A DNA stretch of 64,000 nucleotides. Source: Gemmatimonadaceae bacterium (GTDB lineage Bacteria; Gemmatimonadota; Gemmatimonadetes; Gemmatimonadales; Gemmatimonadaceae). Location of the stretch: NCBI GenBank assembly GCA_036273715.1, contig DASUHB010000013.1:43058-107057 (forward strand). The letters run 5' to 3'. Below the pieces are notes generated by a model that searched no databases, had not been told where the DNA came from, and worked only from the letters and a program-made list of their open reading frames with translations. The translations under genes and the position numbers were made by a program. Within the stretch, counting starts at the first letter, position 1. Each line of letters starts with the position of its first letter. This document shows, one piece after another, positions 48,486 to 56,909 of this stretch.

Positions 48486-48545
48486 ATGATGCAAAACGAC
48501 CACCCGGTCGAGCCCGGGTGGCCGCAGAAAAACTTCACTTGGTAA
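48486..48545 (+). CDS. Possible 19-residue peptide
   Basis: A strong GGAGG six nt before ATGATG opens a short frame ending TGGTAA. Nothing is known of such a peptide; the ribosome-binding site is the only support. It may be a leader for the following gene. Confidence 0.25.
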   Translation: MMQNDHPVEPGWPQKNFTW

Positions 48546-48551
48546 CGAACA

Positions 48552-48782
48552 ATGTACGAGCGCAATGGGCGGGAATCAAGAGGCGACTGCAGCGGCAGGC
48601 TCGCGTGGCTGTTGGCGATGTCGCAGGCGGAGGCAGATCACGCCGCGTTAGCCGCGGTGAAGCGGCTCGCCGCCGATGCTACGGACGGCACGGCGGTCGA
48701 TCCATTCGCCTGGGCCGGTGAGGTCATCGGAGCTCGGTCGAGCGGCGTGGAGCGGCACGGTGCGCAGGGGCTCGTCGAATGA
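48552..48782 (+). CDS. Small uncharacterised protein before the replication gene
   Basis: A 76-residue protein with a helical Ala/Glu-rich middle (AMSQAEADHAALAAVKRLAADATDG). Not recognised. Overlaps the next ATG by ATGA, which supports translation. Confidence 0.45.
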   Translation: MYERNGRESRGDCSGRLAWLLAMSQAEADHAALAAVKRLAADATDGTAVDPFAWAGEVIGARSSGVERHGAQGLVE

Positions 48783-49699
48783 GCAATCACCGCGGCGAGT
48801 ACCGGCCGCTCCATAGGGTCCTGCTTGACGACCAGGACTATCAGAGCCTGACGCCTTCAGCGCGGCTCATGTTCGTCACGTTGAAACTCGCGCTGGGCGC
48901 GCTCGGCATCGGGGTCCTGTTCGGCGAGCAGCTCGAGGTCGAGACTGGGTTGGCGCGCGACGAGGTCGAGCGTGCCTTGACTGAACTCACGGCGATCGGA
49001 TGGCTCAAGCGCGACGGCCGCCTGTTGTGGCTGAAGAACGGCTTTCGCTTTGAGCCGAGCTTCGCGCCAACGAACACAACCCACCGTGCCCACGTACACC
49101 GAGTGATCGCTGGGCTTCCACGCTCGCCGCTGGTTGCGGAATTCCGGGCCACTTACTCGGAGTGGTTCAACGACGGCGCCGCGCTCAAAGAGACGCGCGA
49201 AGTGACTTCGCCTAACCCGCCATCGGAGGGCCCATCTGAGGGCCTATCGGAGGGCCTATCGGAGGGCCCCACACAGGGCCCCACACAGGGCCCCCATGGT
49301 GTGGTGTGGAGTGGAGGAGTGGAGAGTTCGTCATCGCACCGAAGTCCAAAGCGGCGACCCCAACGGCGCGCCGCTGCTACTGCCCCGACGCATGACACAT
49401 GGCTCACCCCGGCGGCGGTGGCATGGGAGAAACGGAACGGCCCCGGTTCGTTCCCGTTCGGCGAAGCGGCGCACGCCCTCGCACCGTTGAAGCGCGCCGG
49501 CATCACGAGTGAAGAGATCGGCGTGCGGCTTGCGAATTATCTCGATGCCATGCGAGCGACTGGCAGCGAGCGCTTCGCGAAACTGACCGATTTCGCGCAA
49601 CGCCACGCGCAGTACGCCGGCCCGCTCGCGCGTCACGGGGAGCTGACACCACTCGGCGAGCAGGTGACGCGCGCTGGCCCGGCCAAGGTGTGCGCATGA
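48779..49699 (+). CDS. Replisome-organiser-like (phage replication initiation) protein
   Basis: A 306-residue protein. The N-terminal 110 residues form a winged-helix domain (PLHRVLLDDQDYQSLTPSARLMFVTLKLAL ... GLARDEVERALTELTAIGWLKRDGRLLWLKNGFR), as in phage replisome organisers and DnaD-like proteins; then a tandem-repeat linker, then a C-terminal helical domain (WEKRNGPGSFPFGEAAHALAPLKRAGITSEEIGVRLANYLDAM). It is followed with ATGA overlap by a DnaB-like ATPase, the usual pair for initiator and helicase. Confidence 0.65.
   Translation: MSNHRGEYRPLHRVLLDDQDYQSLTPSARLMFVTLKLALGALGIGVLFGEQLEVETGLARDEVERALTELTAIGWLKRDGRLLWLKNGFRFEPSFAPTNTTHRAHVHRVIAGLPRSPLVAEFRATYSEWFNDGAALKETREVTSPNPPSEGPSEGLSEGLSEGPTQGPTQGPHGVVWSGGVESSSSHRSPKRRPQRRAAATAPTHDTWLTPAAVAWEKRNGPGSFPFGEAAHALAPLKRAGITSEEIGVRLANYLDAMRATGSERFAKLTDFAQRHAQYAGPLARHGELTPLGEQVTRAGPAKVCA
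49221..49292 (+). repeat. Six tandem 12-bp units
   Basis: Six in-frame 12-bp units (four of the CATCGGAGGGCC/TATCGGAGGGCC type and two of CCACACAGGGCC) encode repeated (P/L)SEG and PTQG tetrapeptides in the replication protein linker. Confidence 0.85.
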
Positions 49700-50811
49700 C
49701 CGCGAACACGGAGCTCCAAGACTGGTGCACGGCGTGCCGCGTGCCGATGCAGGAGTGCCACTGGGGTGGCGTGCATCCGGACCCCGCCGCGGACGCCACG
49801 GAACAGATCGCGGACGCGGTGATCGATCTTGAGCGACACCCTGAGTCGTACCTGCGGTGGCCATGGGCGGCGCTCGATGCGCTCTACGGTGGCATGGCGC
49901 CCGGGCAACTGCACTACGTCGTCGGCTTCTCCGGCATGGGCAAGAGCGTCTTCATCGCGTCGAGCACCCTCCGTTGGGCGGATGCTCGTCGAAAGATCGC
50001 GGTGCTGCCTCTCGAGCAGAAGCCAAAAACCTTCCGCACGTACTTGGCTTGCCTGTCGTTAGGCATCGACCCCGGGATGATTCTCAGTGGCGATTTCCAC
50101 GCGCGCGAGGATGGGAAGGAGCTCGGAGAACGTGTCGCCGAACAGGTGTACGCTCAGATTCGAGAGCCGTTCTGCTCTCGTGTGCTCATTGGGGCGGCGG
50201 GCGACGTGACCGTCGATTCCCTCCGCAAGGCAGTTTGGGCCGCCAAGGACTTCGGGGCGGACGCGCTCGTGATCGATCACATCGACCATCTGGGGACGGC
50301 ACAGGGGCAACGCAAATCGTTTTACGAAGAAAGCGTCGCCGTGAACCGCGCCGCGCTCGAACTCGCGCAACAGCACAACCTGCTGATCATCGCCATGTCC
50401 CAAGCGAACCAGGAGGCGCTCCGCGCGACGCATGACCAGCTCTCGAAGTACGCGCCCCTGCGGGACAATCACGTGCTCAACGGCGGGCACAAGCGCCAGG
50501 TCGCAAGTGGCATGCTCGGACTCTTTCGGCCTCTGTTAGGACCGCCGGAGGGTGCCGGCCCGGACGATCTCGACGCATGGAAGGATCTCATCGCGGCGGC
50601 ACGTCGCGGCGATCGCGAACCGCACACCGCGCTCGAGCCGAACACGATGGGCGTGAGCCTCATGAAGTCACGGTCGTACGGCGGCCGTGAGGGCCAGCGC
50701 ATCAACTTAACTTGGCAGAACGGCCGCATCGTCGAGCGCGAAGCGCTGCCGTACACGCTGCGCGTGCATCGCGGCGGGCTTTCGCTCGGGCAGGCGGTGG
50801 CACGTGCCTGA
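49696..50811 (+). CDS. DnaB-like replicative helicase/RecA-fold ATPase
   Basis: A 371-residue protein with Walker A GFSGMGKS at residues 77-84, the helicase core LPLEQKPKTFRTYLACLSLG, Walker B-like ADALVIDHIDHLG and IIAMSQANQEA (motif 3-like). It corresponds to the C-terminal domain of DnaB without the N-terminal collar; an N-terminal cluster with Cys11, Cys14 and Cys21 may bind zinc. Overlaps the replication protein stop and the next start. Confidence 0.78.
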   Translation: MTANTELQDWCTACRVPMQECHWGGVHPDPAADATEQIADAVIDLERHPESYLRWPWAALDALYGGMAPGQLHYVVGFSGMGKSVFIASSTLRWADARRKIAVLPLEQKPKTFRTYLACLSLGIDPGMILSGDFHAREDGKELGERVAEQVYAQIREPFCSRVLIGAAGDVTVDSLRKAVWAAKDFGADALVIDHIDHLGTAQGQRKSFYEESVAVNRAALELAQQHNLLIIAMSQANQEALRATHDQLSKYAPLRDNHVLNGGHKRQVASGMLGLFRPLLGPPEGAGPDDLDAWKDLIAAARRGDREPHTALEPNTMGVSLMKSRSYGGREGQRINLTWQNGRIVEREALPYTLRVHRGGLSLGQAVARA

Positions 50812-51073
50812 CGCGCCGCCTCTCACCGCTCACGAGCCCGCGTCTAACGGCCCCGACGCGTGGGACCTTCCGCGCGCCGCGTCGTTCTTCGGGGTCTCGC
50901 CGCGCACGCTCGAGCGGTGGGTTGCGCGGCGCGTCGTTCCGTGCATTGTGTATCCGCCCGCCCGCGTCGAGGAAGGGACGAAGGGCACGAAGCCGATCAT
51001 CGCGTTCGACCCCGACGAGCTCGCGGCTTGGCGCGATCACCACAAGGTTGGGCGACTCAAGCGAGCAGGCTGA
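50804..51073 (+). CDS. HTH DNA-binding protein (excisionase-like)
   Basis: An 89-residue protein with WDLPRAASFFGVSPRTLERWVARRVVPCIVYPPARVEEG ... IIAFDPDELAAWRDHH, the helix-turn-helix_17/excisionase pattern with a beta-wing reading on target. GTG start overlapping the DnaB-like stop. Directly upstream of the integrase (6 nt), a common position for a recombination directionality factor. Confidence 0.72.
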   Translation: MPDAPPLTAHEPASNGPDAWDLPRAASFFGVSPRTLERWVARRVVPCIVYPPARVEEGTKGTKPIIAFDPDELAAWRDHHKVGRLKRAG

Positions 51074-51078
51074 CCCAC

Positions 51079-52749
51079 ATGGTCTATCTCAGGGGCGGGT
51101 CCTCTCGGTTCTGGTTCACGATTCGCACGCGCGACGGCGCATACGTGCACGTCTCGACCCGCGTGCGCGATCGCGGGACGGCCGAGGCGATCGAGTCCAT
51201 GTTCACCGTGCTCGGCGACAAAGGGCAACGGCGCTGGGATCTCATCGACGGCGTGCTCGCGGGCCGGTGCACCGCGGCGGCGCTCTACGACCACTTCATC
51301 GCGGGCACGTTAGACCAACTCCGCGCGCGGCTCGACGACGTGGACCTGGCGCCGGCGGTGACCAAGTGGCGCGAGACGATCGCCCAGCGCCACCGTGGCG
51401 AGTCGGTGCGGAAGTATCCGCGGTGGTCGGAAGCGCTCTTCCCGCTCGATGAGCAGGGCAGTGTCCGGCCGGCGATGCGGTCGGTCGTCGCGGACTCGGT
51501 GCACATCAAGGGCGTGCTCGAGGCGCTGCCCGGGAGCAACTCGAATCGCCGGCGCCATCACGAAGTATTCACCGCTATTTTTGCCTATCTGGCCGAGGCG
51601 CGGCTCGTGCCGGCGGGCCTCATGGACACCGTGAGCAAGGCCAAGCGCGTGAAGCGCGAGCAACCCCACATCGCGCGCATCGAGGACGTACTGCGGCTCG
51701 TGCACGCGATGCCCGACGCACGCATGAAGGCACTCGCGGCGCTCGCGGAAGGTGGCGGCCTCGAGCTGCCGGCGATCCGCGCCATGCGGCCGATTGACAT
51801 CCTGAACACCGACGAGCGCATCGTATTCGCGCACGGCTCGAAGAACGTGTATCGCGATCGACAGGCGGTGATCGATCCGGAGTTCTGGCCGGTGGTTCTG
51901 GCGTACGTGAACACCGCCAACGTGCACCCGTTGGGCCTGCTGTTCACTCTCGGCGAGTACCACACACGCGAGCTCTTCCGCGAGACGTGCGCGGCGCTCA
52001 GGGCGAAGAATGTGCCGATCCCCGAGGGGTACGCGCCGCACAAGTGTCGCCACACTTTCACGATCCGGCATTTGCAGGCGGGCGACGATCCGACGCTCAT
52101 CGCCGAGAACCTGGGCCACGCCGACGTGAGCACCATGTTCCGCGACTACGCGAAGTATCGGCCGAAGGCCACGGAGATCCGCCGCGCAGCGCGCGCCAAT
52201 ACCGAGCAGGTCGCGGCGGCGTCTGCGGCGGCCTCCGGTACAGTTTCCGCACCAGTCGCCGATCGCGCTGCGCCGTCGTCGCGCTCGCAGCGCGGTAACG
52301 CATTGAGAACACGACAGTTAGGCGGGAAGGGAAAGGCGGCGCAGGGATTGCCCCCGGTGGATTCGAACCACCATTCTCGGATCCAAAGTCCGATGTCCTG
52401 CCATTGGACGAGGGGGCAGCAAACCGTTCTAACCTACACGACTGCTGTGATCGACTCAAGCGCGCAAGCCGCGCATCAGTCGATCACATGCACCGCATCG
52501 ATGCGCGCGAGCGTCTGCGTGAGCACGACCGGCGCGTTCACGCTGCGCTCGAGCGACGCGGCATCGGGCGCCGAGTCGAACACACCGAACACGGTCGAAC
52601 CGGAACCCGACATGCCCGCGCTCTGCGCGCCCGCGTCGCGCAATCCCTGGATGTATCGCGCGATCTCGGGATGCCGACGGCTCACCGGTGACTCGAGGTC
52701 GTTGCTCGGATCGCGCGGAAACGACGTCCATCCCCTGAAATTGCCGTAG
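51079..52749 (+). CDS. int: Tyrosine recombinase/integrase running through the right attachment site
   Basis: Integrase beside the tRNA-Gln target. The catalytic domain shows FAHGSKNVYRDRQAVI (beta-hairpin Lys), PHKCRHTFTIRHLQAGDDPTLIAENLGHADVSTMFRDYAKY with the HxxR pair, LGH and nucleophile Tyr357. The box I arginine is not obvious (EGGGLELPAIRAM). No stop occurs between the start and 52747: the frame passes the attachment repeat, the tRNA (antisense) and the 3' end of ispE (antisense), giving 556 codons. If the two repeats recombine, the frame instead ends at 41551 (473 residues). The recognisable domain ends near 52200. Confidence 0.82.
   Translation: MVYLRGGSSRFWFTIRTRDGAYVHVSTRVRDRGTAEAIESMFTVLGDKGQRRWDLIDGVLAGRCTAAALYDHFIAGTLDQLRARLDDVDLAPAVTKWRETIAQRHRGESVRKYPRWSEALFPLDEQGSVRPAMRSVVADSVHIKGVLEALPGSNSNRRRHHEVFTAIFAYLAEARLVPAGLMDTVSKAKRVKREQPHIARIEDVLRLVHAMPDARMKALAALAEGGGLELPAIRAMRPIDILNTDERIVFAHGSKNVYRDRQAVIDPEFWPVVLAYVNTANVHPLGLLFTLGEYHTRELFRETCAALRAKNVPIPEGYAPHKCRHTFTIRHLQAGDDPTLIAENLGHADVSTMFRDYAKYRPKATEIRRAARANTEQVAAASAAASGTVSAPVADRAAPSSRSQRGNALRTRQLGGKGKAAQGLPPVDSNHHSRIQSPMSCHWTRGQQTVLTYTTAVIDSSAQAAHQSITCTASMRASVCVSTTGAFTLRSSDAASGAESNTPNTVEPEPDMPALCAPASRNPWMYRAISGCRRLTGDSRSLLGSRGNDVHPLKLP
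52346..52373. repeat. Right attachment site within tRNA-Gln
   Basis: 28-nt perfect copy of 41397-41424; overlaps the acceptor 3' strand and T-arm of tRNA-Gln, keeping the tRNA intact on this side. Confidence 0.88.
52348..52418 (-). tRNA. tRNA-Gln (anticodon TTG)
   Basis: Reading the minus strand: acceptor TGCCCCC pairs with GGGGGCA, anticodon arm TCGGA-CTTTGGA-TCCGA with TTG anticodon, T-arm GGTGG-TTCGAAT-CCACC. Length 71 nt, discriminator A; CCA is not encoded. It is the integration target of the adjacent element and precedes no other tRNA. ispE lies 57 nt upstream of it on the same strand. Confidence 0.95.
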
Positions 52750-53348
52750 CCGGCCAGCGTTGGCTGCCAGCCGGCCGCCCGATCGGCGTCGAGCCAGGCG
52801 TACGCATGGGCGGTGGCGACGCCGAACGGCGGACAGACGAGCGCGACGTGCGCTTCGCCTAACGACGGCATCGGTTTAAGGAGCTCGCCGCGGCCGGTGG
52901 CGAAGGCGACCGGGTGCGTCGACACGAGGTACGGGATGTCGCTGCCCAACCGCGCGCCGATCGCCGCGAGCCGCGCGGTGCCCAACGGCGCCGGCGCGAG
53001 CGCGTCCAGCGCCCGGAGCACCGCGGCCGCATCGGCGCTTCCGCCGCCCAACCCGCCGCCGACCGGGATCCGCTTCTCGATCTCGATCGCGAACCCTTTG
53101 GGCCACCGCGCGGCCCCGGCGTACGCGTCGGCGGCGCGCAGCGCGAGATTCCGCTCCGGCGGACCGACGTCGGCGCCCCGGCAATCGATGGTTCGTCCGC
53201 CCGGCGCCACGCGCACCATGACGTCGTCGCCTAACGCAAGGCGCACGTACCACGTGCCGATCTCGTGGTAGCCATCGGGCCGCCGGTCGAACACGTGGAG
53301 CAGCAGGTTCAGTTTCGCGTGCGCGACGAGCCGTGCCGCCGTGCTCAT
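52476..53348 (-). CDS. ispE: 4-diphosphocytidyl-2-C-methyl-D-erythritol kinase
   Basis: MEP-pathway GHMP kinase, 290 residues. Motif 1 AHAKLNLLLHVFDRRPDGYHEI, motif 2 IEKRIPVGGGLGGGSADAAAVLRAL (ATP loop), motif 3 GAQSAGMSGSGSTVFGVFD. Length normal. The ATG overlaps the stop of the upstream membrane-protein gene (ATGA). IspE is often followed by prs; here the tRNA-Gln and integrated element come next. Confidence 0.95.
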   Translation of the reverse strand: MSTAARLVAHAKLNLLLHVFDRRPDGYHEIGTWYVRLALGDDVMVRVAPGGRTIDCRGADVGPPERNLALRAADAYAGAARWPKGFAIEIEKRIPVGGGLGGGSADAAAVLRALDALAPAPLGTARLAAIGARLGSDIPYLVSTHPVAFATGRGELLKPMPSLGEAHVALVCPPFGVATAHAYAWLDADRAAGWQPTLAGYGNFRGWTSFPRDPSNDLESPVSRRHPEIARYIQGLRDAGAQSAGMSGSGSTVFGVFDSAPDAASLERSVNAPVVLTQTLARIDAVHVID

Positions 53349-54415
53349 CCGGCGCGCTCGCCGGCCGCCGCCCCCGGCGTTTCCTCGCCGCGCGTCGCGT
53401 CCGCCGTGTCGCCGTCATTGGCGCGCGACAGGTCGCGGAAGTGCAGGCCTAACCGGGCGAAATAATAGATGCCGATGAGCGTGATCGGGATGTACGTCAG
53501 GACGTGAAATCCCACCGCCCAACTGGTCGCCCGCGCGGCGTCCACGCCGTACAAGCCGAGGCCTTGCTGGCCAACGTACTCGAACACGCCGAAGAATCCC
53601 GGCGCACTCGGCACCGACACGCCGATCGCGATCAAGCCCTGCACCAGGAGCGCGGCGCTGAACGGCGCCGCGATGCCCACCGCTTGGAACGCCAACCAGA
53701 ACGCGAGGCCGTTCACCAGCCAGTGCAGCACCGCCCAGAACAGCACTTCCAGAAAGCGCCACGGGTGCCGCAACACGCCTAACCCGGAGGCGAACGAGGC
53801 GAGCGCCTCCACGCCGCGCCGTTCGAGCCGCGGCGCCACCCGGCGAGAAAACAGCTCGAACAATCGAATCACGCGATCGGGGAAAAACACCACCAAGTAC
53901 AGCACGAAGACGGCGATCGCGACGAGGACGCCGCCGCCCACCATCCACGTCACCACCGGCTTGCCGGCGACCAGGTGCTGCCGCGGAAAGGCCGGGTCGA
54001 GCATCGCCGCCAGCATCAGAATCAGGACCACGAACGCGTCGAACACGCGGTCGACCGCCAGCGATGCAAGCGACGACGAGAACCCGACCCGCGGGGTCTC
54101 CTGCGTGAGGGCGTAGGCGCGGGCGAGCTCGCCGGCGCGGGCCGGCACGACGTTGTTCACCATCATGCCGATGGCGGTCGCGCGCCACAGGATGCCTAAC
54201 GGAAGATCCGGCGCCACGCTCGCCAGAATCGGCCGCCACCGCCGCGCCCGCAGCGGGAAAATCGCCGTCCCGGCGATCGTCGCGCCCGCGAAATACCAGA
54301 GATTCGCGTTCCGCAGATGCTCCACGACGCGGCCGAAGTCCACCGCGTGGAACGCCCAATAGAGCAAGCCGATGCTCAGCAGGATGCCGAGCACGTTCCG
54401 CCATCCGATTTTCAC
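53345..54415 (-). CDS. Flippase-like/lysylphosphatidylglycerol synthase-type membrane protein
   Basis: A 356-residue protein with eight or so helices of the UPF0104/LPG synthase TM family: WRNVLGILLSIGLLYWAFHAVDFGRVVEHL, MMVNNVVPARAGELARAYAL (the conserved N-x3-P-x-R-x-GE motif), SSSLASLAVDRVFDAFVVLIL and PSAPGFFGVFEYVGQQGLGLYG. Family members include MprF N-terminal flippases and archaeal AglD; substrate unknown. Overlaps ispE. Confidence 0.82.
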   Translation of the reverse strand: MKIGWRNVLGILLSIGLLYWAFHAVDFGRVVEHLRNANLWYFAGATIAGTAIFPLRARRWRPILASVAPDLPLGILWRATAIGMMVNNVVPARAGELARAYALTQETPRVGFSSSLASLAVDRVFDAFVVLILMLAAMLDPAFPRQHLVAGKPVVTWMVGGGVLVAIAVFVLYLVVFFPDRVIRLFELFSRRVAPRLERRGVEALASFASGLGVLRHPWRFLEVLFWAVLHWLVNGLAFWLAFQAVGIAAPFSAALLVQGLIAIGVSVPSAPGFFGVFEYVGQQGLGLYGVDAARATSWAVGFHVLTYIPITLIGIYYFARLGLHFRDLSRANDGDTADATRGEETPGAAAGERAG

Positions 54416-54440
54416 CGGCAGTGATCCTCGAGCACGCCTG

Positions 54441-56075
54441 CTACTCGACCAGCGCGAGGTCGATCAGATCGAACAACTCCTGCACGATGTCGCGCGGTGG
54501 CGCGTCACCCTGGTTGCGAATCTCTTCCCGCAGCTCGGCCGCCCGCGCCAGCGCGCTGCGTCCGCGGTAGAGCAGGGACTCGATCGGCACCACGTCTGCG
54601 TCGGGGAGCTCGGCGGGCTGGCTCAACGGCGTGGTCTCGAGCGTGCTCAGGCCCGTCAGGCCGTCCTGCAGCAGGGCGCGCAGCGCCGGTCCCGTCGGCG
54701 TGCGGACGCGGCCGCGCGCCGCACCGGCCGTCGGCGCCGCCGCGTTAGGCATGGCGCCCGCGGGCGCCGGAGCGGCGGGAGCCGGGGCTGGCGCCGGGCC
54801 TGCGGCCGGCGGTCGGGGCCGCGGCGGCGCCGGCTGCGCCGGCGATGCCAGGGGCGTGGGCCGCACCGGCGAGGCGCCGCTGCCTAACCGCTCCAGCCCC
54901 CGGGCGATGTCGGCCGCGCTCAGGTCGGGGTTGGTGAACAACGCCGCCGCCGCGTCCACGGCCGCCAGCGCGCTCGCTTCCAGCGCCGACGCCCGCGTGC
55001 TCCACTCGGCGGCGAAGCGGGCCACCAGCTTTTCGCCAAAACTGTTCGCCGTCGCGCCTAACGCACGAACCGCGTTGCGCACATCGCGCGACAGCCGGTC
55101 CCGCTGGTCGCCGCCGCCGTGCGAGCGCGCCTCGGCCACCACCCCGCGCAGATGCTCGGCCAGACTCACCACCTCGAGGCGGAACCGCTCGGCCGGCGTC
55201 GTCGGCGGATGCGTCGCCGCCGATACCACTCCCGAGCTGCCGTCGCCGGGAAAGAGCTCGGCAATCGGGATGATCCGGTCGGCGCGCCCGCTCTCGTCCG
55301 CCACCGCCGACAGCGCCGACTCGAACGCCACCATCTCACCCATGCTCGTCGCCGGCCGGCCGGTCGCCGCGATATCGCGCGACACGCGTCGCAGCACGGC
55401 GGCCGCCGCGGCGAACAACGCGGCTTCTTTCGGTCCGCATGAACGCGCTGCGCCCGCAATCTCCATCGACTTGAGCGTGTTCTCGAGTGCCTCCATGACT
55501 TCGGGCAATGGCGGCATGTCCCGCACGTCGGCCACGCCGCGCAGCGCACGCACTCGCTCCGTTGCGGACCCGATCACCGCGGGACTCGCCCCAGGTCCGA
55601 GCGCATCGAGCGCACGCGCCAACTCGAGCGTTTCGGCGCCGAGGAAGTTGCTGCGCGAGGCAACGGTCCGGCCGGCCGTCTGCGGCGTTGCGCCCGGCGG
55701 CGCAAACCGCGCCAGCTCCTCGCCGCGCGCGCGGGCCCGCTGCTCTTCGAGCGAGCTCCAGCTGCGCACGCCCCGCACCAGCAATCGCAGGTCGTCCACC
55801 GCCGCCACCAGCGCCGCGCTCGATGCCGCGTCCCAGACCAACCGCCGCTCGCGCAGTGCGCGCGCCACCCGTTCGACCCCCGCCGCGACCGCCGCGATCG
55901 CCGTTTGGCGCGCCATGGTCGCGCTGCCCCGAAGCCGATGTGCCGCCGCCGCGAGCGCATCGACATCCGGCGACGCGCTCCCCGGGCGCGCAGCGCCGAC
56001 GAGCGCGTCCATCTGATCGATGTACTCCGTGGCTTCGACGACGAAGAAATCCAGGACGCGAACCGACGAGCTCAT
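54441..56075 (-). CDS. Histidine phosphotransfer (Hpt) domain protein
   Basis: A 544-residue protein. The N-terminal Hpt domain has the phosphoacceptor His46 in AAHRLRGSATMAR. The rest is helical and Ala/Arg-rich, with a Pro/Ala linker (about residues 410-445) and an acidic C-terminus. This could be a signalling hub resembling the Hpt array of ChpA/FrzE-like chemosensory kinases, but no CheA ATPase or CheW domain is seen. No receiver or kinase gene is next to it. Confidence 0.68.
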   Translation of the reverse strand: MSSSVRVLDFFVVEATEYIDQMDALVGAARPGSASPDVDALAAAAHRLRGSATMARQTAIAAVAAGVERVARALRERRLVWDAASSAALVAAVDDLRLLVRGVRSWSSLEEQRARARGEELARFAPPGATPQTAGRTVASRSNFLGAETLELARALDALGPGASPAVIGSATERVRALRGVADVRDMPPLPEVMEALENTLKSMEIAGAARSCGPKEAALFAAAAAVLRRVSRDIAATGRPATSMGEMVAFESALSAVADESGRADRIIPIAELFPGDGSSGVVSAATHPPTTPAERFRLEVVSLAEHLRGVVAEARSHGGGDQRDRLSRDVRNAVRALGATANSFGEKLVARFAAEWSTRASALEASALAAVDAAAALFTNPDLSAADIARGLERLGSGASPVRPTPLASPAQPAPPRPRPPAAGPAPAPAPAAPAPAGAMPNAAAPTAGAARGRVRTPTGPALRALLQDGLTGLSTLETTPLSQPAELPDADVVPIESLLYRGRSALARAAELREEIRNQGDAPPRDIVQELFDLIDLALVE

Positions 56076-56134
56076 GCAGGCTCCAATCGCGAAGATGCCG
56101 GGGGCAGCAAGTTAGGGACGATCGAGCACTTAGG

Positions 56135-56863
56135 TCAACGCGACCGCGCGGCTTGCATGGCCGAACGCATCTCGCGTACCGACTCCGCCATCCCGACGAA
56201 GATCGCGCGACTGACGATCGAGTGACCGATGTTCAGTTCTTCTATCTCCGGGATCGCCGCGACTGGACCGACATTCCGCACCGTCAACCCATGTCCGGCG
56301 TGAACGGCCAGACCCAACTCGGCGCCGCGGGTCGAAGCACGTCTCAAGGCGTCGAGCGCTTGTTCGCCGCCGCCCAACGCATAGGCGCCGGTGTGCAACT
56401 CGATCGCGTCCACCCCCAACTCGTGTGAGCGCTTTACCGCGTTCAGGTCAGGATCGATGAAGAGACTCGTTCGCAGCCCGGCGCGTTTCAGTCTGAGAAT
56501 GCCGTCTGCCAGCCGCTTGGGATCCTGGTCGACATTGAGGCCGCCCTCGGTGGTCACCTCCTGTCGCCGTTCGGGAACGAGGGTCACCTGGTACGGCCGC
56601 AGCGCGGTCGCGACGCCGAGCATCTCGTCGGTGAGTGCCATCTCGAGGTTGAGGACGGTTCGGATGTTTGTGGCGAGACCGCGGATGTCGTCGTCATGGA
56701 TGTGGCGACGGTCCTCGCGAAGGTGCGCCGTGATTCCTTCTGCGCCCGCGTCCTCGCACAGTAAGGCAGCCGCAATCGGATCCGGTTCATCGGTTTTGCG
56801 TGCCTGCCGGAGCGTCGCCACGTGGTCGACGTTGATGTAGAGCCGCTGATGATTCGCTCGCAT
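56135..56863 (-). CDS. pdxJ: Pyridoxine 5'-phosphate synthase
   Basis: Final ring-closing enzyme of DXP-dependent vitamin B6 synthesis. The 242-residue product shows LYINVDHVATLRQAR, DPIAAALLCEDAGAEGITAHLREDRRHI, VTLVPERRQEVTTEGGLNV, IELHTGAYA, GLAVHAGHGLTVRNV and LNIGHSIVSRAIFVGM, all family motifs. Divergent from the lipoprotein gene at 56910. Confidence 0.96.
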   Translation of the reverse strand: MRANHQRLYINVDHVATLRQARKTDEPDPIAAALLCEDAGAEGITAHLREDRRHIHDDDIRGLATNIRTVLNLEMALTDEMLGVATALRPYQVTLVPERRQEVTTEGGLNVDQDPKRLADGILRLKRAGLRTSLFIDPDLNAVKRSHELGVDAIELHTGAYALGGGEQALDALRRASTRGAELGLAVHAGHGLTVRNVGPVAAIPEIEELNIGHSIVSRAIFVGMAESVREMRSAMQAARSR

Positions 56864-56909
56864 TGACTAGTTGGCGTTGGTTCGCACCACTTTCACTCGG
56901 AGTCACATC

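Larger units (their letters stand above)
41397..52373. mobile_element. Integrative element in tRNA-Gln, about 11 kb, phage-satellite-like
   Basis: Bounded by perfect 28-bp direct repeats, with a tyrosine recombinase gene directly beside the intact tRNA-Gln. Right half: two HTH/excisionase-like proteins, a replication protein, a DnaB-like ATPase, integrase. Left end: a capsid-cement-like gene but no terminase, portal or conjugation genes. Middle: lower-GC cargo with a Cys-rich peptide, DsbA-like protein and ABC permease. The set resembles a phage satellite or small integrative plasmid rather than a full prophage. Confidence 0.85.
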
